A stretch of 64,000 nucleotides of DNA from Rutidosis leptorrhynchoides (Eukaryota; Streptophyta; Magnoliopsida; Asterales; Asteraceae): contig NC_092333.1 of NCBI RefSeq assembly GCF_046630445.1, positions 7,909,501 through 7,973,500 on the forward strand. The letters run 5' to 3'. Positions within the stretch are counted from its first letter, which is position 1; each line of letters opens with the position of its first letter. The translations under genes and the position numbers were made by a program. A model generated the notes under the pieces. It had not been told where the DNA came from and did not search any database. It saw only the letters and a program-made list of their open reading frames with translations. Positions 1-10,799 of this stretch are shown here, one piece after another.

Positions 1-2072
1 CATTTCTTCGTTCTTTCTTTATAGATTAACGAATTTTCGTATGCTTCATGCCTTAATTCTTCTAATTCGTTTAGTTGACTTAATCGTAGACGTCCAGCTT
101 CATGTAAATCAAGATTACATGTCTTCAAAGCCCAAAATGCTTTGTGTTCAATTTCTACTGGAAGATGACATGCTTTTCCATATACAAGTCTAAAAGGTGT
201 GGTTCCAATTGGAGTTTTGTAGGCTGTTCTAAAAGCCCAGAGTGCATCCTCCAATTTAATGGACCATTCCTTCGGATTTGATCCTACGGTTTTCTCTAGA
301 ATACGTTTTAAAGCTCGGTTGGTATTTTCAACTTGTCCACTTGTTTGTGGATGATATGCGGTGGAGATTTTATGAGTTACTCCATATCTTTTAAGAACTT
401 TCTCAAGTTGATTATTACAGAAATGAGTACCCCGATCACTTATTAAAGCTTTCGGTGTTCCAAACCTTGCAAAAAGACATTTTAAAAAATTGACTACAAC
501 TCGTGCATCGTTAGTTGGGAGAGCTTGTGCTTCCGCCCATTTAGATACATAATCAATGGCTACGAGTATATATAGATTATTATGAGATTTTGGAAATGGA
601 CCCATAAAGTCAATACCCCAAATGTCAAATACTTCACATACTTGGATGACATTTTGTGGCATTTCATCACGTTGACTTATTTTTCCGGCCCTTTGACAAG
701 CATCACAGGATTTGCAAAGAAGGTGTGCGTCTTTGTAAATTGTAGGCCAATAGAATCCAGCATCATAAACTTTTCTTGCTGTTAGTTGAGGCCCATAATG
801 CCCTCCTGTTGGTCCTATGTGACAATGGTTTAATATTTTACTAGCTTCATCTCCAAATACACATCGGCGTATTATTCCATCGGGACAACTTTTAAACAGA
901 TGCGGATCTTCCCAGAAATAGTGCTTTATATTACTGAAGAATTTCTTTCGTCTTTGGTACGATAATCCTTTTTCAAGGAATCCACAAACTAAGTAGTTTG
1001 CATAGTCTGCAAACCATGGAATTTCTTTATAATCTATCTTCAATAGATATTCATCAGGAAAGTTGTCTTGTATGGCCGATTCATTTAGAACTTCTAACTC
1101 AGGATTTTCAAGACGAGAAAGATGATCAGCGGCGAGATTTTCTGCTCCTCTTTTATCTCGGATTTCAATATCAAACTCTTGTAAGAGTAAGATCCAACGG
1201 ATTAATCTTGGTTTAGAATCTTGTTTTGAAAATAGGTATCTAAGAGCAGAATGGTCGGTATAGACCACCGTTTTTGCTAGAACGAGATATGAACGAAATT
1301 TGTCAAAAGCAAAGACAATAGCAAGGAGTTCTTTTTCAGTAGTTGTATAATTCGTTTGTGCTCCTTGTAACGTCTTACTAGCATAATATATAGGTTGAAA
1401 TCGTTTTTCAATCCTTTGTCCTAAAACGGCTCCCATTGCAAAATCACTTGCATCGCACATTAGTTCAAATGGTAGATTCCAATTTGGTGTTATCATGATC
1501 GGCGCATTAGTGAGTTTCTCTTTAAGAATATTAAAAGATTTGATACACTCATCTGAAAAGATGAATGGAGCATCCTTTTCTAGGAGTTTATTCATAGGAG
1601 TGGCAATTTTAGAAAAATCTTTTATGAAACGTCGGTAAAAACCGGCATGCCCTAGAAAACTCCTAACTCCTCTAACATTGGTGGGATGTGGAAGTTTAGC
1701 AATTACATCTACTTTAGCTCTATCCACTTCAATTCCTTCTTTTGAAATTTTATGTCCAAGAACGATGCCTTCTTTAACCATGAAATGGCATTTCTCCCAA
1801 TTAAGTACTAGATTTGATTTTTCGCATCTAATAAGCATTCGTTCCAGATTAACTAGACATGATTCAAATGTATCACCGAAGACTGAAAAGTCATCCATGA
1901 AAACTTCCATGCATTCTTCTATCATGTCGTGAAAAATCGCCATCATACACCTTTGAAAGGTTGCAGGGGCGTTGCAAAGTCCAAATGGCATGCGTTTGTA
2001 AGCAAAAGTACCATAAGGGCACATGAATGTGGTTTTCTCTTGGTCCTCGGGTGCTATTGGAATTTGAAAATA
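1..2072 (-). pseudogene. pol: Element A pol: C-terminal RT, RNase H and integrase
   Basis: Continues the frame of the gag-pol ORF after a TGA at 2073-2075 that replaces the Gly codon in the DGFSGYFQI motif of RT. From there I see no further stop to base 1, so about 690 codons are open and run off the edge. In order: RT with [10 protein letters not shown] (near 1890), RNase H with CDASDFAMG and [11 protein letters not shown] (about 1500-1240), a zinc-binding HHCC region (about 840-700), and the integrase core with GIDFMGPF (about 600), SDRGTHF (about 435) and [11 protein letters not shown] (about 320), which supply D, D and E. It would copy and integrate the element. Marked pseudogene because of the upstream stops. 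Confidence 0.85.
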
Positions 2073-4199
2073 TCAGGAAAATCCATCTAGGAAACAATAG
2101 TAACTATTTCCGGCTAATCTTTCCAACATTTGATCAATGAAAGGTAAGGGAAAGTGATCTTTTCTGGTGGCGTCATTTAATTTTCTATAATCAATACACA
2201 CAGGCCATCCTGTTACAGTCCTAGTAGGAATAAGCTCATTTTTCTCATTTGTAATGACAGTCATGCCACCCTTCTTAGGCACGCATTGAACTGGGCTTAC
2301 CCATGGACTATCAGAGATTGGATAAATTAGACCTGCATCTAGCAGTTTAATAATCTCTTTCTTAACTACATCTTGCATATTAGGATTTAGTCTTCGTTGG
2401 CGTTGCACATACGTTTTATGACCTTCTTCCATAAGGATTTTATGTGTGCAATACGAAGGACTTATTCCTTTAATATCATGAATCTTCCATGCAATGGCTG
2501 GTTTATGAGCTTTCAACACAGAAATGAGTTGTGATTTCTCATTTTTAGTAAGAGAAGACGATATTATTACAGGTAATTCAGATTCACCATGTAAATAAGC
2601 ATATTCCAAATTGTTTGAAAGTGGCTTTAACTCTAATTTCGGAGGTTCTTCTATCGATGATTTATATCGATATCTGTCTTCTTCTTTTAGCATTTGAATT
2701 TCTTCTATTGTTGGTTCATATCCATTAGCTATAAGTGTAGCTAACATTTCAGCTTCATCAATTGGTTCATTACCTTCTCCTAAAGAACATTCTCCTGTTC
2801 CTTGTAATTCTGGAAATTCTTCTAACAATTCTGCATCTGCATCTATAGTTTGAATATAATAACATGTATCATCTGCAGATTGTGGTTGTTGCATTGCTCT
2901 ATCAACTGAAAAGGTAACACTCTCATCCTCTATACTTAGGGTCAATTTCTTACCGAACACGTCTATCATTGCTTTAGCCGTGTTTAAGAATGGTCTTCCT
3001 AATATGAGAGGAACTTGATAATCTTCTTCCATGTCCAAAATAACAAAATCTACTGGAAATACTAAAGTACCAACTTTAACTAGCATGTTCTCCATTATCC
3101 CTCTAGGATATTTTATTGATCTATCGGCTAGTTGTATGCTTATTCTGGTTGGTTTCAATTCTCCAAGGTCTAGTTTAGCGTATAGTGAATACGGCATTAG
3201 ATTTATACTAGCACCTAAGTCTGCCAATGCTTCTATTGAACTAAGACTACCCAGAAAACATGGAATTGTGAAACTTCCTGGATCAGATAGTTTTTCTGGT
3301 ATCTTATTCAACAGCACTGCTGAACAATTAGCATTCATAGTAACAGCCGAGAGTTCTTTCATTTTCTTTCTATTTGAGATTAGATCTTTCAAGAATTTAG
3401 CATATCTAGGCATTCCTGAAATCACATCAATGAAAGGAAGATTTACATTTATCTGTTTAAACATATCCAAGAATTTGGATTGCTCGGCTTCAAGTTTCTC
3501 TTTCTTCATTTTACTCGGATAAGGAAGTGGTGGTTGGTATGGTTTAACATAAGGTTTAGCCTTAACTGTGTTATCTTCATTAACGTTTTCAACTACCGGT
3601 TCTTTTTCCTTATCTTGATCAGGTTGTGGTTCTTGTGGAGCAGGAATAGCTTCATCAGAAGTTACAGGTATTTCAGGTGGTTTAAGTGTTGTACCACTTC
3701 TTGTGGTAATGGCTTTAGCTGTTTCATTCCGGGGGTTAGCATTTGTATCACTAGGTAGACTTCCCGGTTTTCTTTCACCTATTAACCTTGCTAGGTTACT
3801 TACTTCTTGTTCCAGATTTTGAATAGAAGCTTGTTGATTTCTAAATGCTTGAGCATTTTGTTCATTGGTTTGTTTCTGAGATGTGAAAAACTGCGTTTGA
3901 GTTTCAACTAGCTTCGTCATCATATCTTCTAAATTCGGCTTTTTATCATCGGTTTGTTGTGGTGGTTTGTTCTGAAAATTAGGTCTTTGCTGATTGTAAT
4001 TATTATTGGATACTTGTTGATTGCTAGGACCTTGTTGGTTGTTGTATGGAATATTTCGGTTATAATTCTGGTTTTGATTGTAAATCGGTCTTGGCGGTTG
4101 ATAATTATTCTGATAATTATTTCCAGGCCTTTGGTTTATGTATGAAATATTCTCTCTTTGTTCCATTGTTAATTCAATACTGAGACAATCTTTTGTCAA
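2073..4199 (-). pseudogene. gag-pol: Element A gag C-terminus, protease and N-terminal RT
   Basis: About 709 codons open between two in-frame TGA stops (4230-4232 and 2073-2075), in the same frame as the gag segment upstream. It begins just after the CCHC zinc knuckle, passes through an Asn/Gln-rich linker, then a conserved gag-protease block (PYQPPLPYP, KQINVNLPFIDVISGMP). The aspartic protease has LADLGASINLMP as active site and LILGRPFL near its end. The RT N-terminus carries [15 protein letters not shown] and the [20 protein letters not shown] block. DLGAS instead of DTGA is usual for this lineage. A single change in each stop would restore a continuous frame with the neighbouring segments, so decay is recent. 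Confidence 0.88.
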
Positions 4200-4229
4200 A
4201 TGTGGTCCTCCACACTGCTCACAACTAAT

Positions 4230-5330
4230 TCATATTGAGTGAATATCTTTAGTCATCTTTTCCATTCGTCTCTCCACAACATCTATCTTTGCGGAAATGG
4301 AATCTAAGTCATGGCTAGAATCGGCTCTAGCTGCTTTAGATGATCTAACGATATCTTTTTCTTGGTGCCACTCATGTGAGTGGGAAGCAGTGTTATCAAT
4401 AATTTTGTAAGCATCAGTTTCGGTTTTCTTCATAATAGAACCACCAGCTGCTATATCTATGTCTTTCCTTGTAGTGATGTCGCATCCTTGGTAGAATATT
4501 TGTACTATTTGACAGGTGTCTAAACCATGTTGCGGACATCCTCTTAATAACTTTCCATATCTAGTACACGCCTCATATAGAGTTTCATTCGGCTTCTGTG
4601 TAAACGTAACAATTTCTGCTTGAAGTCTTACGGCTTTAGATGCCGGAAAGAATTGTTTAAGAAATTTGTCAACTAAAACATCCCATGTATCGATCGCCCC
4701 TTCAGGTAACGATTCCAACCAATCTTTGCCTTCTCCCTTTAAAGTCCAGGGAAATAACATGAGATATATCTGTTCATCCTCCACTTCTCGGATTTTAAAT
4801 AGTGTGCAGATCCTATTAAAGGTACGTAGATGTTCATTTGGATCTTCCTTCGGCGCACCAATAAATTGGCATTGATTAGTCACCATGTGTAGAATTTGTC
4901 CTTTGATTTCATAATCTGGCGCATTAATGTCTGGATGAGTAATTGCGTGACCTTGGCCAGTGCGTTTAGCTCTCATTCGGTCTTCCATACTTAAAGGTTC
5001 CAGATTCTCCATAATTGAATTTGTTGAATCTGAATCACTAGAGGATTCTGATTTAATGGTTCGTTCCTCAACAATCTCTGTTTGAATGATTGGTGGTTCC
5101 GGAGGAAAGTTTAGTGGTTCAGGATCTACGAACCGTTCCTGAATATTCTCCGGATTCTCAATTGTGAGGTCGGGTTCAAAAAATGGATTATCGGAAATTT
5201 GAACTGAAGTACTTGGTTAACTGGATGACGATTCTAAAGAAAAATCAACGGCGGTAATATTTGCTAAATGTCTTGATCTAGTTACAGGTGGTGAACGTAC
5301 AAAAGGTGGTGAACGTCTTGCTCGGTGCAT
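4230..5330 (-). pseudogene. gag: Element A gag (capsid region)
   Basis: The likely start is the ATG at 5330-5328 (MHRARRSPP), which matches the ATG of C at 41362. A TAA at 5217-5219 replaces an Arg codon kept in C, and a TGA at 4230-4232 sits where C has CGA just before the zinc knuckle. The body, open from the TAA to the TGA, is a plant retrotransposon gag domain: the PWTLKGEGKDWLESLP block near codon 80 of the open part, FLKQFFPASKAVRLQ, and HGLDTCQIVQIFYQGCD. It would form the particle coat around element RNA. The zinc knuckle CEQCGGPHLTKDC follows immediately downstream. Confidence 0.87.
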
Positions 5331-6684
5331 TCACTGAATATCCTATTAGTTTTTAAAAGGAAAGAAAAATTATAATAAGTTATCCAATCAATAGACTTTT
5401 CTGATTTTGCCCACGTTTTGAATAGCCAAAAGATGCAGCAGAGGGGCAGGATTCGTTTGGTCTCAATATAATTGAGGACTGTTTGGCTCCAATAACCCGG
5501 TCCACGTACAAATCCAACTATTACTACGAACCAGAAAATTTTGATGTCTATCAACTTAACCACTTAAAATAAATTTTCGTAATTTTTAGAAATTTAGATA
5601 AGAAGTAGAATAAAAATCTATGTCCTAAAACTAGAAAAGCGAGAAATAAGAAAGAAAAAGAGTTCGTCGGGAAAAAAAAATCGAAAAAGGAAAATGGTTG
5701 AAAAATAAAAGGTGACGGAAAAATAAAAGAAACTTATAAAACTTAAAAATACTTGACTAACCTAACCTTATTACTACAACTAACTTAAAATTATAATCGC
5801 AAATTGAGATTACTAATTGGAATGATAATTGATACATAGGTAAAAGTCGTCTAAAAATATTAAAGCTTACAGGAAAACTAAATCCCAAATGGAAATAACT
5901 TAAAAAGAAACTAAAACTTAAAAAGGCGTCGCAAAATTCTAAAGTATCTAAATCTTAGTCTAAAGAAAAAGCACTTAAGAAATTCTACTGGAAAGCCTAA
6001 AAATCTAGGAGTAAAAATAGCTATGGCAAAAACTAAGTTTAAAACTAAATATGAGCGAAAAATACAAATATTACGCTAAAACAATTAAAAAGGGATAAAA
6101 TATAAAAGTATACAAAAAGTTGTAAAAAGTACAATTTTTATAAAAATATTATTTTTATATTATTTATTTATTAAAACTATTAATTTTATAATTTAATTAA
6201 ACTAATTTAAACAAAATATTAATAAAAACTAAAATACATATTTAATTAAAACCTAATTAGGGTTTTATATTAATAATTATAATAATAATTCGTAATTAAT
6301 GCCTGATTAGGGTTCTGTCGGCGTGTCAGGTTATCTCCGCGACTTGTGATATTCGATGCAGCAAACCCCGTGACTCGCGGGGTTTCAAAATTCAACTGAC
6401 AGGTTTAAAAATTCGACGCGTTTTTTTTTTTTTTTATGTTTTCTAATTTTCTGTTTTTATATAAATAAAAGATATTTAAATAAAACTTATATTTTTATAA
6501 ACTAATATAAAAATAAAGAAACTTATAAAACTTTTAACAAACTCTTAAAATATATATAAATTTTTGTTTTTCTTTTTATATTTTCGAATATTTAAAACGT
6601 ACTTTTATAAAAACGAATTTTAATAAAAGTAAACTAAAAATCTTTTTTTTTTATGTAGCGTTGCGCTTCCGACTTTTAAGCGAT
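5331..6684 (-). other. Element A untranslated leader between PBS and gag
   Basis: No long ORF. A 250 bp stretch next to gag (5380-5570) is conserved in C and D. The rest is A/T-rich with many AAAACTTAAAAA-like strings. It contains one copy of the paired GC hairpin module (6335-6385), in which the second hairpin has an 8 bp stem around loop TGACTCG. A poly-T run lies at 6421-6435. Confidence 0.75.
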
Positions 6685-6702
6685 TCCCCGGCAGCGGCGC
6701 CA
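6685..6702 (-). promoter_or_regulatory. Primer binding site, tRNA-Asp type (element A)
   Basis: The plus strand reads TCCCCGGCAGCGGCGCCA. This is the 3' end of plant tRNA-Asp including CCA, with one mismatch (CAG for CAA), so the minus strand would prime reverse transcription. It lies 9 bases from the LTR end. Confidence 0.85.
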
Positions 6703-8167
6703 AAAATAACTTGATGTTTCGAGAGGTGTATATAAAATACTATTAATTTTAGCAGGGAAATACTATTAAATACGATACAATTTTACACAAGATATTTATT
6801 TATTTAGAGAATGGATATACTTAAACCTTGCTACAACACTTATAGGCAGTGTACCTAATCGTACAGTAGTGTAGTTTTTAGTAAGTCCGGTTCGTTCCAC
6901 AGGGAATCTTTTTAAACAAAGCTTAACGCTATATTAGTTTACTTTTATAAAAATACAAATATATATATATAAGTAATATTATTATTATAAAGGGGGGTTT
7001 TTACCGTTTAATGACCGGTTTGTCGATTTTAAAACTTTAGTCGCAGTTAAAACCAAATGTAAAATATTAAAAATAAATACAAGACTTAAATTAAAGCATA
7101 AAGTAAATAACGATAATGAAATTGCGAATAATAAAAGTGCGATAAAATAATCTTGCGATAATTAAAAAGTACAATAATTAAAAATGCAATTAAAATATAA
7201 TAACAATAAAAATGCGATAATTAGAAGTGCAATTAAATATAAAATAAAGGAAATTAAATATGAAATAAAAGAATTATGCTTATTTAAACTTCCGTAATCA
7301 TGATGTTTGACGTGTTGATTTTAGTTTTATTGCCCATGGGTTAATTGTCCTTTGTCCTGGATTATTTAATATGTCCATACGAATTTGTCCATAATAGTCC
7401 ATCAGTTATAAATATAAAGAGCAAAAGCCTTCGTCAAATTATTCTTATTCCCGAAGTCAAATATTCCAACTAATTGGGGATTCGAATTGTAACAAGGTTT
7501 TAATACTTTGTTTAATGAATACACCAGGTTATCGACTGCGTGTAAACCAAGGTTTTACTACTTTGTTAACAATTACACCAATTACCCTTGAATGTAATTC
7601 ACCCCTGTTTCGACAAGTCTATTAACTATTAATCCAGTTCCGTATCCGGTAAAATGAATAATTATTGGTATTTATAGATATCCCGCCCACCGTACCCAGT
7701 CAAGCGTATGTGGTTATATATAAATACGTCGAATTATAAGTTTGTATATTAAATTAACAAGGTATTGTTTAGTTAATATAAAACCCATTAATATCCCATA
7801 GTCTAATTTCCACAAGTGTCGTTCTTTTATCCAAACCCCAATTATGGTACAAAGCCCATTTACCCAATTTTAGTAATTAGCCCAACATCATGATTACTTT
7901 GGATTAAATAAGCATAATAATAACTTAGCTACGAGACATTAATGTAAAAAGGTTGAACATAACTTACAATGATTAAAAATAGCGTAGCGTTACACGGACA
8001 GAATTTCGACTTACAACCTTACAATATTCGCTAACATACCCTTATTATTAGGATTAAAATTAAAATTAAAATTAAAATTAAAATATAAATATAAATATAA
8101 ATATATACGATATAGATAGAGAGATGGATATATGATGGATATCTTTTTTTTGATCAGAATTCGTTTG

Positions 8168-8175
8168 CTTTTATA
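8168..8175 (-). promoter_or_regulatory. TATA box of element A LTR
   Basis: The minus strand reads TATAAAAG, about 20 bases downstream of the TATA-proximal hairpin (8196-8210). Position and spacing match the TATA-like sites of LTRs C, D and F, so this is the likely core promoter for element RNA. Confidence 0.65.
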
Positions 8176-8195
8176 GGGATTTTCAACTTTTGGGG

Positions 8196-8244
8196 CTCCG
8201 CGACTCGCGGCATTTTTGGCCTTCAAACTCCGCGAGTCGCGGAG
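8196..8244 (-). promoter_or_regulatory. Paired GC hairpin module, LTR A
   Basis: Two near-perfect palindromes: CTCCGCGACTCGCGG (8196-8210) and CTCCGCGAGTCGCGGAG (8228-8244), 17 bases apart, directly upstream of the TATA box in element orientation. They share the core GCGA-G-TCGC. Function is unknown; see findings. Confidence 0.6.
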
Positions 8245-8674
8245 ATTGAAATTACAGCTCAGTCCCTTTTGGAGTCTTTCTTGCCGACGGATTTAAATAT
8301 AAATATAATATATTAAATAATTATAAGAATTATTTAAATATTATATTATATTTATGTGCATAGTTGACTTGTAATTTTTAGTCCGTTGCGTCGAGCGTTG
8401 AGAGTTGACTCTGGTCCCGGTTCCAGATTTTCGAACGTCCTTGCGTACAATTTAATATCTTGTACTTTGCGTTTTAAATCTTGTACTCTTGTAATTTCGA
8501 GACGTTTCTTATCAATAATTGGAACCTCTTTAATTGTCTTTTGTACTTTTGAGCTTTTTGGTCGTTTGCGTCTTCAATTCGTCGAATCTGTCTTTTGTCT
8601 TCACTTTTTATTATTTAAACGAATATCACTTTTAAATAGAACAATTGCAACTAAAAGCTTGTCTTTCTTGAGGA

Positions 8675-8713
8675 ATAATGCTATGAAATATATGTTCGTT
8701 TTTAGCATTATCA
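8675..8713 (-). repeat. Terminal inverted repeat hairpin at LTR A 5' end
   Basis: ATAATGCTA at 8675-8683 is the exact inverse of TAGCATTAT at 8703-8711, with a 19 base A/T-rich spacer, ending two bases from the LTR tip. LTR copies at 15090, 44885 and 55030 keep it, with one change in the two right-hand copies (ATAATACTA). Confidence 0.6.
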
Positions 8714-10620
8714 CATGGTATGGTAAAACTTCCAGGATCTGCTAATTTCTTTGATATTTTGTTCATCAAAATTGCTGAACAATTAGCATTCATGGTGACG
8801 GATGAAAGTTCCTCCATTTTCTTCCGATTAGTAAGTAAGTCTTTTAAAAACTTAGCATACTTGGGCATACCTGATATTACATCAATGAAAGGCATATTTA
8901 TGTTAATTTGTTTAAACATATCTAGGAATTTTGACCTTTCGGCCTCTAGCCTTTCTTGTTGTTGTTTTCTTGGGTATGGGAGCGGTGGTTGATATGGTTT
9001 CACTACGGGTTTTTCCCGTTCTTCCTTTTCAACCACTTTTTCTGGCTCCTTAACCGGTTCATCATTTTGGTTCAACGGAACACTAAAATCAGAATTTTCG
9101 GGCATTTTTGGAGCATCGTATGCTAAACCACTTCGTGTGGTGATAACATTGGCGTGCTCATTTCGAGGGTTCTTATTTGTATCGCCCGGTAAACTACCTG
9201 GTTTTCTCTCACTAAGTAAATTAGCTAAACCACTCATTTGTTTCTCCAAATTCTGAATTGAGGCTTGTTGATTTCGAAACTGGTGTTCGTTTTTCTCGTT
9301 GGTTTGGTTTATATTTGTGACAAGCTGAGTTTGTGATGCAATCAACTTTTCCAACATACTCTCCAAATTTGACTTTTTTTCTTCCTGTTGGGGTTTTTGA
9401 TAAAAACCCGGAGTTTGTTGTTGGAACCCACTACTTGACCCTTGTTGGTAATTGGAATTTTGACATTGAGGGTTGTAGGGGTTGTTAAAGTTCCGGTTAA
9501 ATTGGGCTCTTCCTTGAAATTGATTGTTATTTCTTTGGCTTATGAAAGCCACTTCTTCTTTTTGAGCCAATGTTAAACCGGCATCACAATCTTTTCCTAA
9601 ATGAAGACCACCACAGTATTCACAACCTACTTTCATACTATGAATTTCCTTGGTGATTTTATCCATGGTTCGAGCAACACCATCTATTTTAACACTTAGG
9701 GAACTAAGGTCATCATAGGCGTCGGCGCTTTGGACTTGAGAATTACGAGTAATTGGGCGTTCTTGATGCCATTCATGAGAATAATCGGCTAGCTTCTCGA
9801 TTATTTCATAAGCCTCTTGCTCGGTTTTGTCCATAAGAGAACCACCGGCCACTTGGTCAATTGAAATTCGGGTTGCTACATCACAACCTTTGTAAAAGAT
9901 TTGGACCTTTTGAAAGGTATCCAAACCATGGTTTGGACAACCTCTTAGCATTTTGGAAAATCGATTCCATGCTTCGTACAGGGTTTCCATCGACTTTTGA
10001 CAGAATTGGGTAATTTCGTGTTGGAGTCTCGCGGACTTGGATGCTGGAAAATATTTCTTAAGAAATTTTTCCAACATACCATCCCACGTTTCTATCGTAG
10101 CCTCGGCCAATGAATCTAACCAACTTCGTGCTTCCCCTTGGAGTGTCCAAGGGAAAGGTCTTAATAATATGGCCTGGTCAGTTTCTGGTTTAAGTTTAAA
10201 AAGAAGACATATCTCTTGAAAGAGACGAATATGTTCGTTTGCATCTTCATTCGGACCACCACCAAATTGACACATGTTATTAATCATTTGAAGAATAGGT
10301 CCTTTTATTTCAAAAGTTACCTCACCAGTAGGTGGAGTAATAGCACTACCTTGTCCGGTCCGGGTTGCTTTCATCTTTGCTGCCATTGATTGTCGTGGTA
10401 CCAACGGTCTTTCTCCTTCCATTTCAAAATTTGGGGGTTGAACGGGTTTACCAAAGTCTGAATATCGAGGCTTGGTCGTACTTGATTCTGAATCAAAGGT
10501 TTCTTGCTTTGATGAAGATTCAAAAATTTCAAGTACTTCTTTTGGAATCCTACCAAGCTTTCTATCAGGTTCTGTAAATGGTGTAAGTAATGGAGATTCT
10601 GAACTTCGGGTATGTGGCAT
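8714..10620 (-). pseudogene. gag: Element B gag with start of protease region, cut by element A
   Basis: The start is the ATG at 10620-10618 (MPHTRSSESP). About 635 codons are open without a stop, then the frame is broken by insertion of A. Order: basic/acidic N-terminus, the gag domain with PFPWTLQGEARSWLDSL and FLKKYFPASKSARLQ, HGLDTFQKVQIFYKGCD, a zinc knuckle CEYCGGLHLGKDC (about residue 330), a Gln/Asn-rich linker, a block with ITTRSGLAYDAPK, and the conserved KPYQPPLPYPRK and FIDVISGMPKYAKFL block just before protease. The frame continues 27 codons into LTR A, which is an artefact of the insertion. The intact length suggests B was young when A landed. Confidence 0.87.
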
Positions 10621-10775
10621 ATGCGACCTATAAACTGTCAATCACACAACTAACAAAAACTATTAAACATACCGATTCTATAAGTTTAAAAAATCAAAGA
10701 CTATTAATAATTTAAAATAATTAAGAAACTACTTAATCACAAATCAGTTAATAATTCTATTTTGACACAAAACTG
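10621..10775 (-). other. Element B short leader
   Basis: Only about 155 bases between PBS and gag, A/T-rich with no ORF, compared with about 1.3-1.4 kb in A, C and D. This supports B as a separate family. Confidence 0.6.
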
Positions 10776-10793
10776 TCCCCGGCAGCGGCGCGA
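10776..10793 (-). promoter_or_regulatory. Primer binding site, tRNA-Asp type (element B)
   Basis: The plus strand reads TCCCCGGCAGCGGCGCGA, the same site as in A and C except for one base in the CCA end. It lies 6 bases from the LTR. Confidence 0.75.
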
Positions 10794-10799
10794 AAAACT

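Larger units (their letters stand above)
1..8713 (-). mobile_element. Athila-type Ty3/gypsy element A, 5' two thirds, runs off left edge
   Basis: Read on the minus strand the order is 5' LTR (6712-8713), tRNA-Asp primer site, about 1.35 kb leader, then gag-protease-RT-RNase H-integrase down to base 1. The rest of integrase, any 3' ORFs and the 3' LTR lie outside the window. The element interrupts the gag reading frame of element B: at 8713/8714 the frame passes from B gag (ending in a DPGSFTIPC stretch) straight into LTR sequence. The right flank is CATGG; the matching duplication should lie beyond the left edge. Its polyprotein is very close to those of C and D, so it is the same family. Assignment to Athila rests on the DLGAS protease, FMDDF RT and tRNA-Asp PBS. 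Confidence 0.9.
6712..8713 (-). repeat. Element A 5' LTR (2002 bp)
   Basis: Bounded by TGATG at 6712 and ATTATCA at 8713, next to the tRNA-Asp PBS. It is co-linear with the LTRs of C and D. In element orientation it starts TGATAATGCTA with an inverted TAGCATTAT copy 19 bases later. It has the paired hairpin module (8196-8244), a TATA box (8168-8175), an imperfect AAATTA/ATAAAT repeat (8046-8105), then an A/T-rich 3' half with degenerate GTGCGATAATTAAA-type units (7100-7260). Confidence 0.9.

Noticed and set aside
3031-3522. Plus-strand genes opposite gag-pol (also 36341-36871 and 49224-49715)
   Set aside because: These are antisense shadows of the conserved protease region and recur in each Athila copy with the same offset.
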